DNA of 64,000 bases from Hymenobacter sp. YIM 151500-1. GTDB lineage: Bacteria; Bacteroidota; Bacteroidia; Cytophagales; Hymenobacteraceae. How positions within the stretch are numbered: the first letter of the stretch is position 1; each line of letters starts with the position of its first letter. Under the pieces are notes generated by a model. It did no database searches. It had not been told where the DNA came from and was given only the letters and a program-made list of their open reading frames with translations. The position numbers and the translations under genes were made by a program. Shown here one piece after another: positions 25,008-32,158 of the stretch. The DNA is taken from assembly GCF_025979885.1 (NCBI RefSeq), contig NZ_CP110139.1:3177501-3241500 (forward strand). The letters run 5' to 3'.

Positions 25008-25637
25008 TCACTTCCCACCGCCCAGCTGCAAGGCCGCGTACAGCTGAAACACCCGGTTTTGTAGGCGCGGGTCGTTGATGCCGGAGAGGTTGTCCACGTC
25101 GTTGACGTCGTTGAGGCCGGCAATGAAACGGCCACCCACGGAGAAGCCGCCGGCCATTTTCAGGCCCGCGCCGGCCACCAGGCTAAAGTCGCCGCGCTTG
25201 AAGCTGCCGGTGGCGGGGCGGTCCACGTTGCCGTAGGCGGGGGTGCCGTCCTCGGCCAGGCCCACTTGCAGGCGGCCGTTCTGATTGGCGCGCAGCAGCA
25301 CGCCCAGCTGGGGCCCGGCCTCGGCAAACACCGGCCCGATGCGCACCTTAGCCAGCACGGGCACCGTGAAGTATTGGAGCTTGGTGTCGTAGTCGGTGAA
25401 GGCCGATTTGAGCCGCCCGCCCTGCACCGAGTACTGCACCTCGGGCTGAATGGACAGCGGCCCCAGCACTTTGAATTCGTAGAGGGCACCCACGTGGTAG
25501 AAGGGCTTGTAAGAGGCGTCTTCGCCCACGCGGCCTTCGAGCACAGCTACGTTTAGGCCACCTTTTACCCCGAACTGGGCGTGGGCGGAAGTGCCGAGCA
25601 GCAGGCTCAGCAGGACAGACAGCAGGATGTTTTTCAT
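25008..25637 (-). CDS. PorT-type outer-membrane beta-barrel protein
   Basis: Outer-membrane beta-barrel of the PorT/OMP_b-brl_2 kind, common in Bacteroidota. Signal peptide MKNILLSVLLSLLLGTSAHAQ, then FGVKGGLNVAVLEG, the usual first strand. Recurrent strand pairs follow: YHVGALYEFKVLGPLSIQPE, QYSVQGGRL, YFTVPVLAKVRIGPVFAEAG, FSLVAGAGLKMAGGFSVGGRF, and a final VFQLYAALQLGGGK. About 190 mature residues suits an 8-strand barrel. It is transcribed alone; the function is unknown. Confidence 0.78.
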   Translation of the reverse strand: MKNILLSVLLSLLLGTSAHAQFGVKGGLNVAVLEGRVGEDASYKPFYHVGALYEFKVLGPLSIQPEVQYSVQGGRLKSAFTDYDTKLQYFTVPVLAKVRIGPVFAEAGPQLGVLLRANQNGRLQVGLAEDGTPAYGNVDRPATGSFKRGDFSLVAGAGLKMAGGFSVGGRFIAGLNDVNDVDNLSGINDPRLQNRVFQLYAALQLGGGK

Positions 25638-25753
25638 AACAGAAGCAAGTTTAAATAGGACCAGTACAACGGATTACAGTGCTGCCGCAGTGCCCGGTGG
25701 TACGAAATATTTTTTCGATAAGCTGCTGTCGAGCAAGTATTTGCTGAAACTGG

Positions 25754-25851
25754 CTGTAGTCCGAACTAGGTAGTTCGCATAACTCCGTGCCATTAGAGCG
25801 ACGTTGTTCTTACTGCCCGCCAACACGCGAACTACCTAGTTCGCGCTACAG
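25754..25851. repeat. 98-bp palindromic element
   Basis: CTGTAGTCCGAACTAGGTAG at the left and CTACCTAGTTCGCGCTACAG at the right are near-perfect inverse complements; each arm carries its own GAACTA..TAGTTC palindrome. No coding content. The architecture matches the elements at 36,646 and 43,877 but the sequence differs. Confidence 0.7.
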
Positions 25852-25970
25852 CCGGAGAGCCGCTTAGGGCCAGCATTGGTTGTATTTTGCACCTCGAAGC
25901 TGCGAAGCAAGCCACCCACCGGCGGCTTTTGCGTCTCTGGCCTACTCTTTCTTCATTTGTGCTTTTTCCA

Positions 25971-26594
25971 GTGCCCACCCCATTCACCTTCGTGCGCCTG
26001 CAATACCGCTCCGGCGACTGGGACGCCGTGGACGAGCGGATGCCGGCCAACCTGCTGCACTCTCTGGTTCAGTACACCCAAGTGCCCGTCGACCCCAAGG
26101 AGAAAGTGGTGGCCCTGGACTCGCCGGAGCTGTTTCGCTACCCGTTCTGCTACCTTTCGGGGCATCGGCTGGTGCAGTTTTCGGCCCCCGAGAAAAAGAA
26201 CTTCGAGCAGTACGTGCGTGGCGGCGGCTTCGTGTTCGTCGACGACTGCAACCACGACATCGACGGGCTGTTTGCGCGCTCCTTTGAGGAGCAGATGCGC
26301 GTGTGCTTCGGGGCGGGGGCGCTGAAGAAGCTGCCCAAGACGCACCCCATCTACTCCCAGTTTTTCAAGTTCCCCGACGGCCCGCCCAACACCGGCTTCG
26401 AGCTGAACGGCTGGGGCGACGACCTCGTGCACGACTACCTCAAGGGCATCACCCTCAACGGCCGCCTCGCCGTGCTCTACTCCAACAAAGACTACGGCTG
26501 CGAGTGGGACTACGACTTCCGTAACAAACGCTTCCTGGCCGAAGACAACACCAAGTTCGGGGTGAACATCATTCTGTATGCGCTGACGGCGTGA
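25971..26594 (+). CDS. DUF4159 domain protein
   Basis: Starts at a GTG at 25971 (MPTPFTFVRLQYRSGDWDAV); an earlier GTG at 25959 or TTG at 25887 would add non-conserved residues. The whole ~207 residues form one DUF4159 domain, an alpha/beta fold related to class I amidotransferase-like modules: SPELFRYPFCYLSGH, YVRGGGFVFVDDCNHD, FARSFEEQMRVCFG, LNGRLAVLYSNKDYGCEWDYD and GVNIILYAL. DUF4159 proteins are usually found with MoxR, DUF58 and BatA-like genes. Here the MoxR gene lies 1.1 kb downstream with an unrelated minus-strand gene in between, so the cluster has been interrupted. Confidence 0.8.
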   Translation: MPTPFTFVRLQYRSGDWDAVDERMPANLLHSLVQYTQVPVDPKEKVVALDSPELFRYPFCYLSGHRLVQFSAPEKKNFEQYVRGGGFVFVDDCNHDIDGLFARSFEEQMRVCFGAGALKKLPKTHPIYSQFFKFPDGPPNTGFELNGWGDDLVHDYLKGITLNGRLAVLYSNKDYGCEWDYDFRNKRFLAEDNTKFGVNIILYALTA

Positions 26595-26609
26595 TGCTCG
26601 TGCTATGTG

Positions 26610-27494
26610 TCAGAATTGATAGCCAATCCCCAGCCGTACGTCTGGTCTGAAGCCGGGGCGGACTCTTTCTTGCTGGTAAATATCTCCGAAAGTGGAATAG
26701 TACGCGTAAGGATCATTCGTCCGATCAACACCTATCCGCATCTGATAATAAGTTCCGGCAGCCATATCCAGTACAAAGCGGGGGCCAGCATATTTGCCAA
26801 TGGGTTGTTGCCAGCCCAGTAACAAGCCAGTGGCTATGCGCTTGGCATAAGTTGTAGCGGGGGTATTGCCCCAATATCCCTCGGTGATACGCAGGGCGCG
26901 GTAATGCACAACTGGCGACACGTATGCCCCGGCTAATGGTGGAGCATAGCGGCCCGCTGGCAGAGCATAGTACCGTACCAGTATTCCTGCCCCGCTACGC
27001 CGCTGAGTAGGGTCGCCACCGTTAACCAGAACCTCGCCGCCCGCACTCCACCGCCCGCTCAAAGAGCGTTCATAGGAAATTAGAACCGGAAACACGAACC
27101 CATGATCTTTCCAGAAATTATACGAGATGTTGTAGCCTAGGACCGTACCCCAATCTATACGCACGATATTGGTGGTAGCCCTAGTAGGCCCACTAGAGGT
27201 CGAGACAGTGCCATCGGGAGTCCCCTGCGCCTGAGCACTACCCGTAGATTTCCCTACTGCGCTTAGGCAGGAACCCATGCTTCGTTCGTAAGGGGCCAGC
27301 AATGAGAGAAGAGGCGTACTATTACCCACGGTTACATTAGCCACTGAACTCACAAGAACAGCTTCGGCGCCAATCTTATAGTAAGTAGGAGGGGCATTAT
27401 GAGTAAAATTCGGCAGTATAAGTTGAGCGGCTGCTGTGTGAATAGCCGGCAACCCGAAGCTGCACAGTAGTGTTATTGTTGCTTTACATAGCAT
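26610..27494 (-). CDS. Predicted outer-membrane protein, unknown
   Basis: Start at 27494 (MLCKATITLLCSFGLPAIHTAAAQ), which gives a signal peptide; an upstream start would prepend non-signal residues. The mature ~270 residues are beta-rich with aromatic-ended strands (IDWGTVLGYNISYNFWKD, FVFPVLISYERSLSGRWSAG, GAGILVRYYALPAGRY, AYVSPVVHYRALRI, IATGLLLGWQQPIGKY, GPRFVLDMAAGTYYQMRIG), ending in VRLGIGYQF, the usual terminal aromatic of a barrel. No named family recognised. It interrupts the DUF4159/MoxR cluster on the opposite strand and is lower in GC. Confidence 0.62.
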   Translation of the reverse strand: MLCKATITLLCSFGLPAIHTAAAQLILPNFTHNAPPTYYKIGAEAVLVSSVANVTVGNSTPLLSLLAPYERSMGSCLSAVGKSTGSAQAQGTPDGTVSTSSGPTRATTNIVRIDWGTVLGYNISYNFWKDHGFVFPVLISYERSLSGRWSAGGEVLVNGGDPTQRRSGAGILVRYYALPAGRYAPPLAGAYVSPVVHYRALRITEGYWGNTPATTYAKRIATGLLLGWQQPIGKYAGPRFVLDMAAGTYYQMRIGVDRTNDPYAYYSTFGDIYQQERVRPGFRPDVRLGIGYQF

Positions 27495-27673
27495 GCGGTA
27501 AAATAGCGGCGTTGCTGGGTAACAGGCCAAACCAAGTTTTTTGTTTTTTAGGCTTTAGGTACCGAATAAATTTACCTCTGAATGGCCCGACCAAGCAGCC
27601 ATCCAGCACTGCATCGGACTTTAGGCAGTACACCTCTTTTTTGCTTTGTGGCATAGCCCCCAATTTTTTACCT

Positions 27674-28651
27674 GTGACCGAACAAGACGTACAAAAGCTA
27701 CTAGCCAAGCTGCCCCAGCTCAAACAAGAAATCGGGAAGGTGATTGTGGGGCAGCAGGAGGTGTTGGAAGAGGTATTGGTGGCCCTGCTGGCCAGCGGGC
27801 ACGCTTTGCTGGAAGGTGTGCCGGGCCTGGCCAAAACCCTGCTGGTGCGCACCCTGGCCCAGGCCACCGACCTGCCCTTCCGCCGCATCCAGTTCACCCC
27901 CGACCTGATGCCGACCGACATCCTGGGCACCGAGATTCTGGAGGAAGACCACGGCACGGGGCACCGGTCGTTTAAGTTCAACGAGGGGCCCATCTTCGCC
28001 AGCCTCGTGCTGGCCGACGAAATCAACCGCACGCCGCCCAAAACCCAGGCTGCCCTGCTGGAGGCCATGCAGGAAGGCCACGTGACCTACGCCGGCCAGG
28101 AACACGCCCTGCCCCGGCCCTTCTTCCTGCTAGCTACCCAAAACCCCATCGAGCAGAGTGGCACCTACCCCCTGCCCGAAGCCCAGCTCGACCGGTTCCT
28201 GCTCTACATCCGCATCGGGTACCCCTCGGAGCAGGAGGAGCTGGCCGTGCTGAGCGGCACCACCGGCGCCGTGCGGCCCGAGGTGAAGCCGGTATTAGGT
28301 GGCGAGGAAATTCGGCAGTTGCAGCTGCTGACGCGGCAGGTAAGCATCAGCCCCGAGCTGCTGGGCTTTGTGAACCGGCTGGTGCGGGCCACGCGCCCGG
28401 CTACGTCCGGGGTGAAGTTTGTGCAGGACTACGGCCGTTGGGGCGCGGGGCCACGCGCCGGTCAAGCCCTGGTGCTCTGCGCCAAAGCCCGTGCCCTGCT
28501 CCACGGCCGCTTTGCCGCCACCTTGGAAGACTTGCATACCCTGGCCCCGGCCGTGCTGCGCCACCGAATTCTGTTGAACTTCAACGCCGAAGCCGAGAAC
28601 TTGACCCCGGATGATGCCGTGGCGGCGTTGTTAAAGGCTGTGGCTATGTAA
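27674..28651 (+). CDS. MoxR-family AAA+ ATPase
   Basis: Start is a GTG at 27674 (MTEQDVQKLLAKLPQLKQEI); upstream in-frame residues have no conservation. MoxR chaperone-type ATPase: Walker A EGVPGLAKT, PDLMPTDILGTEIL, Walker B VLADEINRTPPKTQAALLEAM, sensor LLATQNPIEQSGTYPLPEAQLDRF. These ATPases help mature or activate VWA-domain partners. The next gene is such a partner (DUF58). About 325 residues is normal. A 78-base inverted-repeat hairpin separates it from DUF58. Confidence 0.9.
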   Translation: MTEQDVQKLLAKLPQLKQEIGKVIVGQQEVLEEVLVALLASGHALLEGVPGLAKTLLVRTLAQATDLPFRRIQFTPDLMPTDILGTEILEEDHGTGHRSFKFNEGPIFASLVLADEINRTPPKTQAALLEAMQEGHVTYAGQEHALPRPFFLLATQNPIEQSGTYPLPEAQLDRFLLYIRIGYPSEQEELAVLSGTTGAVRPEVKPVLGGEEIRQLQLLTRQVSISPELLGFVNRLVRATRPATSGVKFVQDYGRWGAGPRAGQALVLCAKARALLHGRFAATLEDLHTLAPAVLRHRILLNFNAEAENLTPDDAVAALLKAVAM

Positions 28652-28652
28652 T

Positions 28653-28730
28653 TTCTCGCAGTGTTTCGCAGCGTGCTGACGCCTGAACACTGCGAAACAC
28701 TGCGCCATCCTCTGCGAAACACTGCGAGAA
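28653..28730. repeat. Intergenic hairpin of tandem 'CTGCGAAACACTGCG' units
   Basis: The left arm 28653-28671 (TTCTCGCAGTGTTTCGCAG) is the exact reverse complement of 28712-28730. A third copy of the unit (CACTGCGAAACACTGCG) sits in the loop at 28688-28704. It occupies the whole spacer between moxR and the DUF58 gene and ends directly at the DUF58 ATG. Confidence 0.85.
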
Positions 28731-29609
28731 ATGTCGTTACTAAAACCAGAACACCTCCACGCCCTGCACAACCTGCCGCTAGCCGCCAAGCAAGCGGCCG
28801 AAGGCCTGCTGCACGGCGCCCACCTGAGTCGGCGCCGGGGCGCGGGCCTGGAGTTCAGCCAGTACCGCCCCTACCAGCCCGGCGACGACCTGCGCCGCCT
28901 CGACTGGCGCCTGGCGGCCCGCTCCGACCGATATTACCTGCGCGAATCGGAGGTGGACACGAGCCTGGTGGTGCATTTGGTGCTGGACGCCACGGCCAGC
29001 ATGAACCACCAGGACAGCAACGGCCTCTCGAAGCTCGATTACGCCCGCCTGCTGTGCGCGGCCCTGGCCTACGTGGCCACCCAGCAGGGCGACGCCGTGG
29101 CCCTCACCGTGCTGCACCCCGCCGGCCTGCACCACCTGCCGCCCCGCGCCGACGCCCGCCAACTGCCCCGCCTCTACCACGCCCTGGAAAGCATCCAGGC
29201 GGCCGGCCGCTTCCCCGATGCCGGCACCCTGGCCCCGCTGACGGCCCGCCGCCAGCCCGCCCTCACCGTGTGCGTGAGCGACCTGTACGAGGAAGGTCAG
29301 GAAATGGAGCAGCTGTTTACGCGCCTGCGGGCCGCCTCCGGCGAAGTGCTGCTGCTGCACGTAGTGGCTCGCAACGAGCTGGAATTCAGCTATCGGGGTG
29401 CCGTCACGTTTGAAGACCTGGAAACCGGCCGCCAGCTTCAGCTCGACGCCGACCAGCAGCGCCGGGCCTGGCAGCAGCACATGCAGCAGTGGCTGCGCAC
29501 CACCGCCCAGCAGGCCCGCACCCACGGCTTCGACTACTATCAGTTGACTACCAGCGAGCCACTCACGGCCACGCTGCGGGAGTTTCTGCGGCGGCGCAGC
29601 GTGGTGTAG
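28731..29609 (+). CDS. DUF58 domain protein
   Basis: Partner of MoxR. N-terminal helix (LHALHNLPLAAKQAAEGLLHG), then the DUF58 signature RGAGLEFSQYRPYQPGDDLRRLDWRLAARSDRYYLRE, then a VWA-like core: VVHLVLDATASMNHQDS contains the D-x-S/T-x-S-type metal site in the form DATASM. Later helices include GDAVALTVLHPAG and a VCVSDLYEE strand. Soluble, cytoplasmic face. It begins immediately after the inverted-repeat hairpin, which probably contributes its leader. Confidence 0.9.
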   Translation: MSLLKPEHLHALHNLPLAAKQAAEGLLHGAHLSRRRGAGLEFSQYRPYQPGDDLRRLDWRLAARSDRYYLRESEVDTSLVVHLVLDATASMNHQDSNGLSKLDYARLLCAALAYVATQQGDAVALTVLHPAGLHHLPPRADARQLPRLYHALESIQAAGRFPDAGTLAPLTARRQPALTVCVSDLYEEGQEMEQLFTRLRAASGEVLLLHVVARNELEFSYRGAVTFEDLETGRQLQLDADQQRRAWQQHMQQWLRTTAQQARTHGFDYYQLTTSEPLTATLREFLRRRSVV

Positions 29610-29612
29610 AGC

Positions 29613-29675
29613 ATGAGTGGCCTTGTCCTGCGGAGCGCAGCGCAGTCGAACCGAAGGTCGCCAGATGGAGCAGGA
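29613..29675. repeat. Dispersed 'tcctgcggagcgcagcgcagtcgaac' type repeat
   Basis: Bases GTCCTGCGGAGCGCAGCGCA and GCCAGATGGAGCAGGAC flank a short loop; the same words occur near 34,580-34,745, 47,390-47,530 and 60,700-60,925. The 169 bases between DUF58 and the next gene otherwise hold no supported feature. Confidence 0.5.
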
Positions 29676-29778
29676 CTTAGACTGTGTTTTGGCAAATTCC
29701 TAAACCCGCTTTCAGGCCGGCTACTGACGCGGATGAACGTAGCTGCGCCGGCTACCTTATTTTTCTGCTTATTTCGGT

Positions 29779-30465
29779 ATGCTTCGCTATGTACTCCCTA
29801 TTTTGCTACTGACGGCCGCGCCGGCTGTAGCGCAAACCGTTGAGCCAACTGGAGCCCAGCGCCCAGCCGTCCGCCGGCTACCGGGCCTGCCGCTTGATTC
29901 CGCAACCTACCAGATTAGCTTCCGGGGTTCTTTGCCGGTGCCGGGCGTGCCGCGGGCCGAGCTATACGGCCGTGCCCAGGAGTGGGTAGCCCGCCACTTC
30001 GAGCAATACGGGGCCGTAGTTCAGCTGGCTTCTCCCGAGCGAGGGGTGTTGCTTGGCCGGGCCCTGACCCAGGCTTATGGTCCGGCGCAAAAAAACCTGG
30101 ATGCCCGAAGTTTTACCCTGCTCTTCCTGTTCAGCTTCCGGGCTCAGGATGGGGCCCTGCGCTACGAGCTGACCGACATCAGCTACCCTCGCTACGCGGC
30201 CACCTCGGTGGTGGGAGATGCCAGCAGTGCGCGCCTGGCTGATGGCCTGGTAGAATGGCTGCGGCAGGACGCCTTTTCCGCCATCGGCACCACGGCCGCG
30301 CAAACCCACCGCATCCCCGTGGAGCCGGCCCTACGCAGCTACGACCAGTACAACGACCGGGGGGAGCCCCGGCCGCGCATGGTGCAGCAGTGCCAGGGCA
30401 TTCAGGAAGCCATGACGACGCTGCTGGCTTCGCTCCAACAAAGCCTCAGCCATCCGCGGCCCTGA
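29779..30465 (+). CDS. Secreted DUF4468-like protein
   Basis: Signal peptide MLRYVLPILLLTAAPAVAQ. Residues ~45-165 look like a DUF4468 domain, a small fold seen in Bacteroidota secreted proteins: YQISFRGSLPVPGVPRAELY, AQEWVARHFEQYGAVVQLAS, FTLLFLFSFRAQDGALRYEL. A C-terminal helical tail follows (QQCQGIQEAMTTLLASLQQ). It lies between DUF58 and the BatA-like gene, in the same direction, but its own role in the cluster is unclear. The family call is by eye and moderate. Confidence 0.6.
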   Translation: MLRYVLPILLLTAAPAVAQTVEPTGAQRPAVRRLPGLPLDSATYQISFRGSLPVPGVPRAELYGRAQEWVARHFEQYGAVVQLASPERGVLLGRALTQAYGPAQKNLDARSFTLLFLFSFRAQDGALRYELTDISYPRYAATSVVGDASSARLADGLVEWLRQDAFSAIGTTAAQTHRIPVEPALRSYDQYNDRGEPRPRMVQQCQGIQEAMTTLLASLQQSLSHPRP

Positions 30466-30526
30466 ACCGGCGGCTGCCTCCCGCAGCGGCGGCCCTTTTG
30501 TTGCCGCAACGCTGACGCCCAAAGCT

Positions 30527-32158
30527 GTGTCTGTAGCTGTATTCACTTCACACCTGCCTCCCTTCTTGCCCGCTTTCTTTGTCCAACACGCATTTACCGG
30601 CTGGCTGGCCCTGCTGGGGCTGGCCGTGCCGGTGGCTATCTACCTCTGGAACCGGCGGCCGGGGCGGGTGGTGCAGGTGGGCAGCCTGCGGTGGCTGGAA
30701 GCGGCTGCCAACCGCCGCCTACGCAGCCTCCGGCCCGAGCAGTTGCTGCTGCTGCTGGTGCGGGCCGCCGTGCTGGGGCTGCTGGCTTTGGCCGTGGCGG
30801 GCCCCACGCAGCAGCTGCCAGCTCCGCCCCGCCGCGGGCAGGTGCTGCTGAGCCCGCAGCTGAGCCCCGCCGCTCTGTCCGGCGTGGTGCCGCTGGTGGA
30901 TTCGCTGCGGCAGCGCGGCTATGAAGTACGGACGCTGGCGCCGGGGTTGCCGCTGCTGAGCCCTGAGCAGTGGGCCCAGCGCCGCGCGGCCGCCGGTTCT
31001 ACCGCGGCTCCGGCCCCAACCGTCCTGACCGCCCTACCACCTGATTCTTCGGCGGCAGCCGGCCCGGTGTGGAGCCTCGTGCGCCAGGCCGCCGACTCGT
31101 TGCCGGGCCGCCCGTTGCTGGTGGTAGCCCCCACTTTGCTCAGCGACTTTCGGGGCACCCGGCCTACGCTGCCGCCCACCGTGCAGTGGTACCCCGTTCC
31201 GGCTCCCGACTCCGTGGTGTGGCCGGTGGCAGCCTGGGCAGTAGCGCCCGGCCGGCTGGCCCTGCTCTTGGGCCGGGGCTCCGAAACCGGCATCCACTAC
31301 CAAACGCTGACACTGAACCGCCCACGCGTGGGGGCTACCGTGCCGGTGCCGGGCCTGCCAGGCGCCGTGCTTCAGGCCGGAGCTGCGCCCGGCCACGTGC
31401 GCATCACGCGGGCCGGCGCCAGCTACACGGTGCCCGTGCACACGCGCGCCCTGCGCCTGCACCTCAGCCACGATGCCGCCCACACCCCCGATGCCCGCGT
31501 GCTGCGGGCCGCGCTACGAGCCGCTGGCTCGGTGCTGCCCCTGGCCCCGCGCCTTACCGTTTCCCAAGCACCGCCCACCGCTTCCGATTCGCTGGACTGG
31601 CTGTTTTGGCTGCGCGACGATGCCGTGCCCGCCGTCTGGCAGCGGCGCATAGCCCAGGGACTCCAGCTGTGGCAAGATGCCCCGGCCCCCGGCACCGTGG
31701 CCCCAACATCCGTTGCAGTTCCCGGCAGTAGCAGCATAGTACGAATTCAGCGGCTCAGCCTCCCGACCAAGGTGGCTTTGGATGAAGATGTGCGTTGGAC
31801 CACGGCCACGGGCCAGCCTCTGCTCATAGCCCAGCACCAAGGCCACGGCCGGCGGTATCGGCTGCACACCCGCCTGCACCCGGCCTGGAGCGAACTGGCC
31901 GATAGTCCCGACTTGCCGGCCCTGCTGCTGCCCCTGTTGCTGCCGCCCCGCCCGCCCCAACCCGACCCGCGCCTGCTCGACGCCGCGCAGCTGCCCTCCG
32001 TCCCGGCTGCCCCCGCCAGTGCCCCGCCCGTTCCCGCTGGCCCTACCCGCGACCTGACGCCCTGGGTGGTGCTGGCGGCCGGGTTGCTGTTTGGGGCAGA
32101 ACGGTGGCTGGCGGCCCGCTCGTCCGTTGTTTCATCTCCCGTTGCCGTGCCCGCATGA
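30527..32158 (+). CDS. BatA-domain membrane protein
   Basis: Starts at a GTG at 30527; no better start precedes the conserved N-terminus HAFTGWLALLGLAVPVAIYLWNRR, which is the BatA (aerotolerance) N-terminal membrane domain. A second span follows at LLLLLVRAAVLGLLALAVAG. The large central part is periplasmic, with Rossmann-like strands, and a final span (VVLAAGLLFGAERWL) returns to the membrane. Its stop overlaps the next start by four bases (ATGA), so translation is coupled. The Ala/Pro-rich composition is typical for high-GC Hymenobacter-type proteins. Confidence 0.75.
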   Translation: MSVAVFTSHLPPFLPAFFVQHAFTGWLALLGLAVPVAIYLWNRRPGRVVQVGSLRWLEAAANRRLRSLRPEQLLLLLVRAAVLGLLALAVAGPTQQLPAPPRRGQVLLSPQLSPAALSGVVPLVDSLRQRGYEVRTLAPGLPLLSPEQWAQRRAAAGSTAAPAPTVLTALPPDSSAAAGPVWSLVRQAADSLPGRPLLVVAPTLLSDFRGTRPTLPPTVQWYPVPAPDSVVWPVAAWAVAPGRLALLLGRGSETGIHYQTLTLNRPRVGATVPVPGLPGAVLQAGAAPGHVRITRAGASYTVPVHTRALRLHLSHDAAHTPDARVLRAALRAAGSVLPLAPRLTVSQAPPTASDSLDWLFWLRDDAVPAVWQRRIAQGLQLWQDAPAPGTVAPTSVAVPGSSSIVRIQRLSLPTKVALDEDVRWTTATGQPLLIAQHQGHGRRYRLHTRLHPAWSELADSPDLPALLLPLLLPPRPPQPDPRLLDAAQLPSVPAAPASAPPVPAGPTRDLTPWVVLAAGLLFGAERWLAARSSVVSSPVAVPA